A program made the translations under genes and the position numbers. A model generated the notes under the pieces. The model saw only the letters and a program-made list of their open reading frames with translations, was not told the origin of the DNA and did no database searches. Of a DNA stretch of 64,000 bases, positions 19,653 to 27,428 are shown piece after piece. Source of the stretch: Streptomyces zinciresistens K42 (GTDB lineage Bacteria > Actinomycetota > Actinomycetes > Streptomycetales > Streptomycetaceae); NCBI RefSeq assembly GCF_000225525.1, contig NZ_AGBF01000020.1:1-64000 (forward strand), in the 5' to 3' direction. How positions within the stretch are numbered: the stretch's first letter is position 1; each line of letters opens with the position of its first letter.

Positions 19653-20066
19653 ATGGCGCAGAACCAGAAGCTGGGCTGGCTCCTGGACGACCTGACCAAA
19701 CGTGTCGACCATGTACGGCACGCCCTGGTGCTGTCCAACGACGGTCTGGTGACCGGCGCCAGCTCGGGACTGCGGCGCGAGGACGCCGAGCATCTGGCCG
19801 CCGTCTCGTCCGGACTGCACAGCCTCGCCAAGGGCTCGGGACGGCACTTCGGCGCCGGCGGAGTGCGCCAGACGATGATCGAGTTCGACGAGGCCGTCCT
19901 GTTCGTCACCGCGGCCGGCTCGGGAAGCTGCCTGTGCGTGCTCAGCGGCGCGCAGGCCGACATCGGCCAGATCGGCTACGAGATGACCCTCCTGGTCAAC
20001 CGGGTCGGCGAACACCTCGACGTGGACGCGCGGCAGCCCGAGCGGCCACCGCTCACAGATCTCTGA
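19653..20066 (+). CDS. Roadblock/LC7 domain protein (CvnB-like)
   Basis: A 137-residue single-domain protein. MAQNQKLGWLLDDLTKRVDHVRHALVLSNDGL and SGLRREDAEHLAAVSSGLHSLAKGSG are hallmark segments of Streptomyces roadblock proteins encoded as the second gene of conservons, which modulate CvnD-type GTPases. Neither a CvnA kinase nor a DUF742 gene follows; the next gene is DUF6397. Because a CvnD-like gene is close by, the two may act as partners in a dispersed conservon. Confidence 0.9.
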   Translation: MAQNQKLGWLLDDLTKRVDHVRHALVLSNDGLVTGASSGLRREDAEHLAAVSSGLHSLAKGSGRHFGAGGVRQTMIEFDEAVLFVTAAGSGSCLCVLSGAQADIGQIGYEMTLLVNRVGEHLDVDARQPERPPLTDL

Positions 20067-20092
20067 GCTGCGGATTCGTCATCCCCGTGGAG

Positions 20093-20101
20093 TTATCCAC
20101 A
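20093..20101 (+). promoter_or_regulatory. Perfect DnaA-box-like 9-mer upstream of the DUF6397 gene
   Basis: TTATCCACA, the consensus R-type DnaA box, lies 92 nt before the DUF6397 start. A solitary site, so a regulatory or titration role at most; coincidence is possible. Confidence 0.35.
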
Positions 20102-20192
20102 GGCCCGCCGCGGAGTCGGCCGATGCGGCTACGGTTCTGTCACGGCGCACGCACCGAGCGTGAGCAGCGGAACCTCACGGGGGAGATCGGTC

Positions 20193-21308
20193 ATGACGGG
20201 CGACACCATCACAGCACACCGGCTCGCGATGACACCGAGCCGCGCGGCGCGGGAACTGGGGCTGAGGCGGGCGGAGTTGGACCTCGCCGTCCACCTCGGC
20301 CTCGTGCGGACCGTCCCGGACGAGGGAGGGGGCGGCCGACGCGTACAGCGCTCCGAGATCGAGCGGGTGAGCACGGGCGCGGGGTTTCCGGACACCCTCC
20401 GCGAGCGCGTCGAGGTGGTGGGGACGACACAGGCCGCGGGCCTGGTCGGGGTGCCCGTCGGCAGGTTCACACGCCTGGCACGGCTGGGCCTCGTGGCCCC
20501 GACGAGGTGGTACCTGAACCGCTACCGGGCCGTGGTCTGGCTGTATCTGGCCGATGAGCTGCGCAGGTTCGCCGCCGACGACAAGAACGCCCACCTCTTG
20601 CGGGCCCGCCGCATGCCGGAGAGCCTGCGCGCGATGCTGGACGCGGGAGTGGATCTGCGGTCACGCAACTGGCGCGGTCGCCAGCGGGGATTCCTGCTCC
20701 GCCTGGCCGACGATCCGTGGCAGCGAGCGGCCGCGTCGGCCGCCTTCCTCGATCCCGCCGACATCGATGAGATCGTGCCCGACGCTCACGAGCGCGCTCA
20801 CCTGCACCGTCTGCGGCCCGCTCCGCCGTACTCCGGAGCGCCGGGTTCGCCGTCTGCCCTCGTCGCCGAAAGGATCATGACGGCTCAGGACGCCGACGAG
20901 GTCGGCCTGCTCCGGGCGGAGGTGACCGCACTGCTGCGCGAGACGCGACGGAGCCGACCGGTACCGAGTTCCACGACGGACGGTCCCCTGGCGGATGGTC
21001 CCGCGGCGCGTGGTCTCCCGGTGCACGGTCACTTCGGACACCCCAGTCACACAGGTCACCCTGGACAGCTCGCTCAGTACGGCCACCCCGACCACCTGCG
21101 CCGGTCTGCCCGGCCCGATCACCCCGACCACCCCGACCGGCCCGGTCCGTACGGCACGCCCGAGCCGCCGGTCGCCGTGCACCCCGAGGAGCGGGAAGCA
21201 CCCCGCGGCCTGCTCCGCCTGCTTCGGCGCAGCAGGCACCCGGGTCACAAGGCCCTGAACAGCCCCTCCTGCACGACCGACACCAGCAGTCGGCCCTGCA
21301 GGTCGTAG
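20193..21308 (+). CDS. DUF6397 family protein
   Basis: A 371-residue Streptomyces protein of unknown function. N-terminus (10-60, MTPSRAARELGLRRAELDLAVHLGLV and RRVQRSEIERV) looks like a MerR/excisionase-type helix-turn-helix, and about 75-110 repeats that pattern (TTQAAGLVGVPVGRFTRLARLGLV). The central part (WYLNRYRAVVWLYLADELRRF, MPESLRAMLDAG, NWRGRQRGFLLRLADDPW) is typical of DUF6397. The C-terminal 110 residues are disordered, His/Pro/Asp-rich with HPDHPD-type repeats. ATG at 20193 follows GGGGGAG. Its last 64 nt overlap the convergent thioesterase gene. Confidence 0.8.
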   Translation: MTGDTITAHRLAMTPSRAARELGLRRAELDLAVHLGLVRTVPDEGGGGRRVQRSEIERVSTGAGFPDTLRERVEVVGTTQAAGLVGVPVGRFTRLARLGLVAPTRWYLNRYRAVVWLYLADELRRFAADDKNAHLLRARRMPESLRAMLDAGVDLRSRNWRGRQRGFLLRLADDPWQRAAASAAFLDPADIDEIVPDAHERAHLHRLRPAPPYSGAPGSPSALVAERIMTAQDADEVGLLRAEVTALLRETRRSRPVPSSTTDGPLADGPAARGLPVHGHFGHPSHTGHPGQLAQYGHPDHLRRSARPDHPDHPDRPGPYGTPEPPVAVHPEEREAPRGLLRLLRRSRHPGHKALNSPSCTTDTSSRPCRS

Positions 21309-22114
21309 ATCCGGCCACGGGCGAGGCCCCGGCCGCCGGTCGCGATCGGTGACTCCTGGTCGTAGAGGAACCACTCGTCCGCGCGGAACGGCCGGTGGAA
21401 CCACATCGCGTGGTCGAGCGACGCCATGTCGAACCCTCGCGGACCCCACAGGGGCTCGACCGGGATGCGGACGGCGTCCAGGAGCGTCATGTCGCTGGCG
21501 TAGGTGAGCGCGCAGGTGTGCACCAGCGGATCGTTCCCCAGCGGCCCGACCGCGCGCATCCACACCGCGCTGCGCGGCTCGGCGTCCTTGGCCTCCTCCT
21601 TCGTCCAGCGCAACCGGTCCACGTAGCGGATGTCGAAGGGCTGACGCCGGGCCATCCGCTCCAACTGCTCCGGCAGCGCGCCCAGATGCTCCCTGATCTC
21701 GTCCGCCACCGTGGGCAGCGACTCGGGATCCGGGACCTTGCGGGCCGGCGGCAGCTGGTGCTCGAAACCCCCCTGTTCAGGCTTGTGGAAGGAGGCGGTG
21801 AGATTGAAGATCGTGCGGCCCTGCTGCACCGCGGTGACCCGGCGGGTCGTGAACGACCTGCCGTCCCGCACCCGTTCGACCTGGTACACGATCGGCACAC
21901 CCGGCCGTCCCGGGCGCAGGAAGTACGCGTGGAGCGAGTGCACCGGGCGGTCGCCCTCGGTGGTGCGGCCCGCGGCGACCAGCGCCTGCCCGGCCACCTG
22001 GCCGCCGAAGACACGCTGCAAGGACTCCTGCGGGCTGCGACCGCGGAAGATGTTGACCTCGATCTGCTCCAGGTCGAGCAGGTCGACGAGGCGCTCGGCG
22101 GGGTTCGTCGTCAT
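21245..22114 (-). CDS. tesB: Acyl-CoA thioesterase II
   Basis: A 289-residue double-hotdog thioesterase hydrolysing medium/long-chain acyl-CoA to free acid and CoA. Diagnostic segments: IFRGRSPQESLQRVFGGQVAGQAL, HSLHAYFLRPGRP, GRSFTTRRVTAVQ, IFNLTASFHKPEQGG, the catalytic Asp in MASLDHAMWFH and the Gln in SVVQEGLFR. It follows the helicase gene by 19 nt on the same strand and is probably cotranscribed. Its 3' end overlaps the oppositely oriented DUF6397 gene. Confidence 0.93.
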   Translation of the reverse strand: MTTNPAERLVDLLDLEQIEVNIFRGRSPQESLQRVFGGQVAGQALVAAGRTTEGDRPVHSLHAYFLRPGRPGVPIVYQVERVRDGRSFTTRRVTAVQQGRTIFNLTASFHKPEQGGFEHQLPPARKVPDPESLPTVADEIREHLGALPEQLERMARRQPFDIRYVDRLRWTKEEAKDAEPRSAVWMRAVGPLGNDPLVHTCALTYASDMTLLDAVRIPVEPLWGPRGFDMASLDHAMWFHRPFRADEWFLYDQESPIATGGRGLARGRIYDLQGRLLVSVVQEGLFRAL

Positions 22115-22133
22115 GAGGGCGATGCTCCCGTGC

Positions 22134-24647
22134 TCACAGCTGGCCGACGTCGGTCACACGGACCACCGCGCGGCCCTCCGCGTCGGAGGCGGTCAGGTCG
22201 ATCTCCGCGCTGATGCCCCAGTCGTGGTCGTCGTTCGGGTCGTCGAAGATCTGCCGGACCCGCCACAGATGGTCAGTCGGCACCTCCTCGATGATCAGGA
22301 GTTTCGGGCCGCGGGCGTCGGGGCCGGTGCCCAGGTCGTCGTACTCGTCCCAGTACTTGTCCATCGCCTCGCCCCACGCGTCCGCGTCCCAGCCGGCCTC
22401 GGCGTCCATCCCGCCCAGCTCCTCGACCTGATCGAGCGCGGCGAGTTCGACGCGGCGGAACAGGGCGTTGCGGACCAGGACCCGGAAGGCGCGCGCGTTG
22501 GCGGTGACGGGCTTGACCTCGTCGGCCTTCTCCTGGGCCTCTTCCGCGGTCATCTCCTCCGGGTTGGCGAGCTGCTCCCACTCGTCGAGCAGGCTGGAGT
22601 CGACCTGGCGCACCATCTCGCCGAGCCACTCGATCAGATCCTCGAGGTCCTCGGACTTCAGGTCGTCGGGGATGTTGTGGTCGAGCGTCTTGTAGGCGCT
22701 GGCGAGGTAGCGCAGCACGATGCCCTCGGTGCGGGCCAGCTCGTAGTGCGACACCAACTCCGTGAAGGACATCGCCCGTTCGTACATGTCGCGGATGACG
22801 GATTTCGGGGAGAGCGGGTGGTCGCCGACCCAGGGATGGCTCTTGCGGTAGGTGTTGTACGCGTGGAAGAGCAGCTCCTCCAGCGGCTTCGGGTAGGTGA
22901 TGTCCTGGAGGCGTTCCATGCGCTCCTCGTACTCCACGCCGTCCGCCTTCATCGCGGCTACCGCCTCACCCTTCGCCTTGTTCTGCTGGGCGACGAGGAT
23001 CTGCCGCGGATCGTCGAGCGTGGACTCCACGACGGACACCATGTCGAGCGCGTAGGACGGCGACTCGGGGTCCAGCAGCTCGAACGCGGCCAGCGCGAAG
23101 GTGGACAGCGGCTGGTTGAGCGCGAAGTCCTGCTGGAGGTCGACCGTCAGACGGACGATCCGGCCGGTGGCGTCCGGTTCTTCGAGCTTCTCGACGATGC
23201 CGCCGTCCAGCAGCGAGCGGTAGATGGCGATCGCGCGCCGGATGTGCCGCAGCTGCTGCTTGCGCGGCTCGTGGTTGTCCTCCAGCAGGTGCCGCATCGC
23301 CTCGAAGGCGTTGCCCGGCCGGGCGATCACGGACAGCAGCATGGTGTGCGTCACGCGGAAGCGGGAGGTCAGCGGCTCGGGTTCGGAGGAGATCAGCTTG
23401 TCGAAGGTGCTCTCCGACCAGGCGACGAAGCCCTCCGGAGCCTTCTTGCGGACGACCTTGCGGCGCTTCTTCGGGTCGTCGCCGGCCTTGGCGAGGGCCT
23501 TCTCGTTCTCGACGACGTGCTCCGGCGCCTGAGCCACCACGAAGCCCGCCGTGTCGAAACCGGCCCGCCCGGCGCGGCCCGCGATCTGGTGGAACTCCCG
23601 GGCGCGCAGCGTACGCACCCGGCTGCCGTCGTACTTGGTGAGGGCGGTGAACAGCACCGTGCGGATCGGCACGTTGACGCCGACGCCGAGGGTGTCGGTG
23701 CCGCAGATGACCTTCAGCAGACCGGCCTGCGCGAGCTTCTCCACCAGCCGCCGGTACTTGGGCAGCATGCCGGCGTGGTGGACGCCGATGCCGTGGCGGA
23801 CGTAACGGGACAGGTTGCGCCCGAACTTGGTGGTGAAGCGGAAGTTGCCGATCAGCTCGGCGATCTGGTCCTTCTCCTCGCGCGAGCACATGTTGATGCT
23901 CATCAGCGCCTGCGCCCGCTCCACGGCCTGCGCCTGCGTGAAGTGCACGATGTAGACCGGCGCCTGCCTGGTGTCGAGGAGTTCCGTCAGGGTCTCGGTG
24001 AGCGGGGTGAGACGGTACTCGTAGGAGAGCGGGACGGGGCGGGTCGCCGAACGGACCACCGACGTCGGGCGGCCGGTGCGCCGGGTCAGGTCCTCCTCGA
24101 ACATCGAGACGTCGCCGAGGGTGGCCGACATCAGGATGAACTGCGCCTGCGGCAGCTCCAGGATCGGGATCTGCCAGGCCCAACCGCGATCCCCCTCCGC
24201 GTAGAAGTGGAACTCGTCCATGACGACCTGGCCGACGTCCGCGCCCTTGCCGTCCCGCAGCGCGATCGACGCCAGCACCTCGGCGGTGCAGCAGATCACG
24301 GGGGCGTCGGCGTTGACGGAGGCGTCGCCGGTCAGCATCCCCACGTTCTCGGTGCCGAACATCTTGCACAGCTCGAAGAACTTCTCCGAGACGAGGGCCT
24401 TGATCGGCGCGGTGTAGAAGGTGACCTCGTCCCGGGCCAGCGCCGCGAAGTGGGCGCCCGCGGCGATCATGCTCTTGCCGGACCCGGTCGGTGTCGACAC
24501 GATCACGTTCGCGCCGGAGACCACCTCGATCAGGGCCTCTTCCTGATGGGGGTAGAGCGTGAGCCCACGCTCCGTGGCCCACGACTCGAAAGCTTCGTAG
24601 AGGGCGTCGGGGTCGGCGTTCGGCGGCAGCTGGTCGATGAGGGTCAC
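22134..24647 (-). CDS. SKI2/Mtr4-like DExH-box RNA helicase (actinobacterial HelY type)
   Basis: An 837-residue superfamily 2 helicase. Motifs in order: Walker A STPTGSGKSMIAAG, Ia TAPIKALVSEKF, Walker B MDEFHFY (DExH), motif III LMSATLGD, HHAGMLPKYR, TDTLGVGVNVPIRTV and motif VI HQIAGRAGRAGFD. The roughly 350-residue acidic, helical C-terminal region is conserved in the actinobacterial family. Likely acts on structured RNA in turnover or processing. The GTG start at 24647 begins VTLIDQLPPNADPDALYEAF, the family N-terminus; its ribosome site is weak. First gene of a probable pair with tesB. Confidence 0.92.
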   Translation of the reverse strand: MTLIDQLPPNADPDALYEAFESWATERGLTLYPHQEEALIEVVSGANVIVSTPTGSGKSMIAAGAHFAALARDEVTFYTAPIKALVSEKFFELCKMFGTENVGMLTGDASVNADAPVICCTAEVLASIALRDGKGADVGQVVMDEFHFYAEGDRGWAWQIPILELPQAQFILMSATLGDVSMFEEDLTRRTGRPTSVVRSATRPVPLSYEYRLTPLTETLTELLDTRQAPVYIVHFTQAQAVERAQALMSINMCSREEKDQIAELIGNFRFTTKFGRNLSRYVRHGIGVHHAGMLPKYRRLVEKLAQAGLLKVICGTDTLGVGVNVPIRTVLFTALTKYDGSRVRTLRAREFHQIAGRAGRAGFDTAGFVVAQAPEHVVENEKALAKAGDDPKKRRKVVRKKAPEGFVAWSESTFDKLISSEPEPLTSRFRVTHTMLLSVIARPGNAFEAMRHLLEDNHEPRKQQLRHIRRAIAIYRSLLDGGIVEKLEEPDATGRIVRLTVDLQQDFALNQPLSTFALAAFELLDPESPSYALDMVSVVESTLDDPRQILVAQQNKAKGEAVAAMKADGVEYEERMERLQDITYPKPLEELLFHAYNTYRKSHPWVGDHPLSPKSVIRDMYERAMSFTELVSHYELARTEGIVLRYLASAYKTLDHNIPDDLKSEDLEDLIEWLGEMVRQVDSSLLDEWEQLANPEEMTAEEAQEKADEVKPVTANARAFRVLVRNALFRRVELAALDQVEELGGMDAEAGWDADAWGEAMDKYWDEYDDLGTGPDARGPKLLIIEEVPTDHLWRVRQIFDDPNDDHDWGISAEIDLTASDAEGRAVVRVTDVGQL

Positions 24648-24774
24648 CCACCCATCTTGCCTGCACCGGGCCCTGACCGGGGAATCGGCTGCGGGCACGA
24701 AGATCGCGAACGCTACGCTGTGACGCCGACGGCACGTCGGCGAACCCGGTCAACTGGACAGCGGCACACGAGGA

Positions 24775-25587
24775 ATGGGACAGGCAGCGGCGATGATGGG
24801 ACCAGCACACTCACTGTCGGGGGCCGCCGCCTGGCTCGGCGTCGGAGCGGCGGCCGCCGCGGCCGGGAAGGGGATGCCCTGGCCGGTACTCCTCGTCGGA
24901 GCGCTGGTCTGCGCCGGGGCGGCCCTCGCCCCGGACCTCGACCACAAAGCGGCCACGATCTCCCGGTCCTTCGGACCCCTGTCCCGCTGGCTGTGCGAGA
25001 TCGTGGACAAGCTGTCGTACGCCGTCTACAAGGGCACGAAGAAGCCGGCCGACCCGCGCCGCTCCGGCGGGCACCGCACCCTCACCCACACCTGGCTGTG
25101 GGCGGTTCTGATCGGCGGCGGCACCTCGGCGCTGGCGATCGCGGGTGGCCGCTGGGCGGTGCTCGCGATCCTCTTCGCACACATGGTGCTGGCGATCGAG
25201 GGTCTGCTGTGGCGGGCTGCCCGCGGCTCCAGCAGCGACGTCCTGGTCTGGCTGCTGGCGGCGACCAGCGCGTGGATCCTGGCGGGCGTGCTGGACAAGC
25301 CGGGCAACGGCGCGGACTGGCTGTTCACGGCCCCGGGCCAGGAGTACCTGTGGTTGGGGCTGCCGGTGGTCCTGGGAGCCCTCGTGCACGACATCGGGGA
25401 CGCACTGACCGTGTCCGGCTGCCCGATCCTGTGGCCGATACCCGTGGGGCGCAAGCGCTGGTACCCGTTGGGCCCGCCGAAGTTCATGCGGTTCAGGGCG
25501 GGCAGCTGGGTCGAGCTCAAGGTGCTGATGCCGGTGTTCATGCTGCTCGGCGGGGTCGGCGCCGCCGCGGCCCTCAACGTGATCTGA
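24775..25587 (+). CDS. Membrane-bound metal-dependent hydrolase (YdjM/DUF457 type)
   Basis: A 270-residue integral membrane protein with about five hydrophobic helices. Family hallmarks are MMGPAHSLSGAAAWLG at the start, ALAPDLDHKAATISRSFGPLS with an Asp/His cluster, GGHRTLTHTWLWAVL with further His ligands and LGALVHDIGDALTVSGCPILWPIPV. Homologues (PF04307) are predicted metal-dependent hydrolases; some enteric members are SOS-controlled. The start at 24775 touches its GAGGA, so the internal ATG at 24793 is an alternative. Divergent from the helicase. Confidence 0.88.
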   Translation: MGQAAAMMGPAHSLSGAAAWLGVGAAAAAAGKGMPWPVLLVGALVCAGAALAPDLDHKAATISRSFGPLSRWLCEIVDKLSYAVYKGTKKPADPRRSGGHRTLTHTWLWAVLIGGGTSALAIAGGRWAVLAILFAHMVLAIEGLLWRAARGSSSDVLVWLLAATSAWILAGVLDKPGNGADWLFTAPGQEYLWLGLPVVLGALVHDIGDALTVSGCPILWPIPVGRKRWYPLGPPKFMRFRAGSWVELKVLMPVFMLLGGVGAAAALNVI

Positions 25588-26024
25588 GGGGGCGGGGCGG
25601 CCTTCGCCGCGACCGGAGGGGGCGCGGCCGGTATCGGCACTGCTGCTCCTGCGGGCGGCCGCACCCCGGGTCACCTGGCTCTGCGGACCAAGCTGCCGAC
25701 CCACCCGGCCGACCCGGCGCGCCCGACCCACCCGGCCCGCCCGGCCCGCCCGGCCCGACAGACCGGCCGCCACTGGCGTCCGGGCCGGACGGCCGTTCCT
25801 TCGCCGGCGTCTCGCCGGTCCTCGCCCACGGGCCGACCGAGGTCCTGAGCGGCAGCCCACGCGCGGCCCGCGGCCCAGCAGGACCAACGTCCGCCTGGAC
25901 CGCAGAGCCGGGTGGCCCGGCGCAGGGCCACCGCGCAGTCACGCGAACGACTGGCTGTGCCGGGACACCAGACCGCCGCTCAGCCGTGCCGGCGACCGGC
26001 TGTGCCGGGACGCGTTGCCGCCGC
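25588..26024. other. Intergenic region with GC-rich repeats
   Basis: No gene supported. About 25700-25760 is a simple run of CCCGGCCCG/CCCGACCCA units. The right end holds a 45-bp tandem duplication listed separately. No T-run terminator seen. Confidence 0.5.
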
Positions 26025-26037
26025 TCAGCCGTCCTGG
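25948..26037. repeat. 45-bp tandem duplication reaching into the L31 gene
   Basis: Two adjacent 45-nt units (25948-25992 and 25993-26037). Each starts CGAC(T/C)GGCTGTGCCGGGAC and contains the shared block CCGCCGCTCAGCCGT. The second unit covers the last codons and stop of rpmE2, so the first copy may represent a duplicated tail of that gene. Confidence 0.7.
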
Positions 26038-26285
26038 CCGGTTCCGCCGCCGTAGCGGCGCTCGAAGGCGGCGACCCGCCCCTCGGAGTCCACGGTCCGG
26101 GCCTTGCCCGTGTAGAAGGGGTGGCTCTCCGAGGAGATCTCGACGTCCACCACCGGGTAGCTCTCGCCGTCGTCCCAGTCGATCGTCTGGTCGCTGGTGG
26201 CGGTGGACCTGGTCAGGAAGGCGTAACCGGCGGCGCGGTCGCGGAAGACGACCGCGTGGTAATCGGGGTGCTTGTCCTGCTTCAT
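26025..26285 (-). CDS. rpmE2: Ribosomal protein L31, type B (zinc-independent)
   Basis: An 86-residue L31 with the type B start [28 protein letters not shown] and the core [25 protein letters not shown], extended by a short Gly-rich tail. There is no CxxC pair, so it belongs to the zinc-free paralogues that replace the zinc-binding L31 during zinc starvation in Streptomyces under Zur control. No AT-rich Zur-box-like palindrome is visible in the 147 nt upstream, and no L33/L28/S14 paralogue is adjacent. GAGGAG lies about 6 nt before the ATG. Confidence 0.96.
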   Translation of the reverse strand: MKQDKHPDYHAVVFRDRAAGYAFLTRSTATSDQTIDWDDGESYPVVDVEISSESHPFYTGKARTVDSEGRVAAFERRYGGGTGQDG

Positions 26286-26432
26286 GCGAACTCCTCGTGG
26301 GACGGCGCCGGCGTGGCCGACGGCCTGGGGCCGGGGAACCGGGGCGACACGATGGGAGGGAGCGGCCGGGCAGGGGGCGCGCGGAGGCGCGAAACAGAGC
26401 GGCGAGGGCCGATGGCGGCGGAGAGCGGACCG

Positions 26433-26906
26433 TCAGCCGGACAGCGAGTCCTCGTCGACGATGTGCATGGCGGCCTCCTCGGCGGACGCGGCGGCCCCGT
26501 CGATACCGATGTCCATCGCGACGAGCGCGCTCTCCTCGTCCTCATGAGCGCCCTCGTCGGGCGCCACGAGACGGCCGGAACGGCTGTCGCCGACCTCGTT
26601 GTCGAGCAGTTCGCCGTCCGTGCCGTCGGCGTCGCCCAGGCCGTCACCGTCCGGGGCGGGCACGTCGGGCACCTCCTCGGCGAGCCGCTGGTCGAGCGTC
26701 TCGCCCTGCCTGCGCTCGGCGGCCGTCACGTCGTCGCGCTCCACCGCCCATGGCCGTTCGGGAGGGGACCAGCCGCGGTCCAGGGGGTCGTCGACGCCGT
26801 CGTTCTCCAGGGTGTCCTCGACGTCGAGCAGCCCCGTGTCCTCGCGCTGGTCGTCCGCGTCGGGCTGGTAGACGTCGTCACCCCATCCGTCGTCGACGCT
26901 GTTCAC
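26433..26906 (-). CDS. DUF5709 domain protein
   Basis: A 157-residue, extremely acidic soluble protein starting at GTG (26906) behind GGAGG. The pattern GWGDDVYQPDADDQREDTGLLDVEDTLENDGVDDPLDRGWSPPERP (read in parts: DDVYQPD, LDVEDTL, DPLDRGWSPPERPW) and the C-terminal AEEAAMHIVDED identify the actinobacterial DUF5709 family. Function unknown; likely largely disordered. It is 147 nt upstream of rpmE2 on the same strand. Confidence 0.85.
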   Translation of the reverse strand: MNSVDDGWGDDVYQPDADDQREDTGLLDVEDTLENDGVDDPLDRGWSPPERPWAVERDDVTAAERRQGETLDQRLAEEVPDVPAPDGDGLGDADGTDGELLDNEVGDSRSGRLVAPDEGAHEDEESALVAMDIGIDGAAASAEEAAMHIVDEDSLSG

Positions 26907-27428
26907 GGGTACCTCCAGATGGTGGGGAAGGGCCCGAGGTCACCGCGAGGGGCGGCGAGCCGCCGCGACGCGGGGCACAGGCCGCATCCGGTGCGAACCG
27001 CGGTCCCCGGATGCTCCCCGAACCGGTGCCGCTTTCCAGCCTTCCACCCCTTTTCCCCCCGGCGCAACGGCACGGGCCGAGTGCGCCGGCCCGAGGCAGG
27101 CCGGACACGCCGACGCATCGCCGGGCTTCCCCGGGACCGGACAGGCCCTGACACCGGCTGCGGTCCCCTCGCGACGTGGCGCCCGCGGCGCCGGGCGACG
27201 GCGGATGCGCCGGTCGCACTCAGGACGGGCAACCGGCCGTACGCAACCTCCGGTCACCTGGGGTCACAGCCGCCCACGCCCCGTCACCTTCTCCCGGAGG
27301 CTCCCTCCCCGCCGGCGCGGCCGCTCACCGCCCCTCTCCGCCTCCCGGACACCGCCACCATCCACCGCCCCGTACCCGCCTCTCCGATCTCCCGTCCCCC
27401 GGCCTCCGCCGTCGGCCACCGGCGCGGC
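26907..27428. other. Intergenic region, no gene seen
   Basis: About 520 nt between the DUF5709 start and the 3' end of the exporter operon. Open frames on both strands are low-complexity Pro/Arg-rich and not credible. It must contain the DUF5709 promoter and the exporter terminator, but no clear hairpin or promoter stands out. Confidence 0.5.

Noticed and set aside
20093-20101. Possible replication origin from DnaA boxes at 6183 and 20093
   Set aside because: Two single boxes 14 kb apart, without clusters, dnaA/dnaN or AT-rich unwinding region.
26286-26432. Zur box upstream of rpmE2
   Set aside because: Expected from biology of type B L31, but no AT-rich palindrome is visible in the gap.
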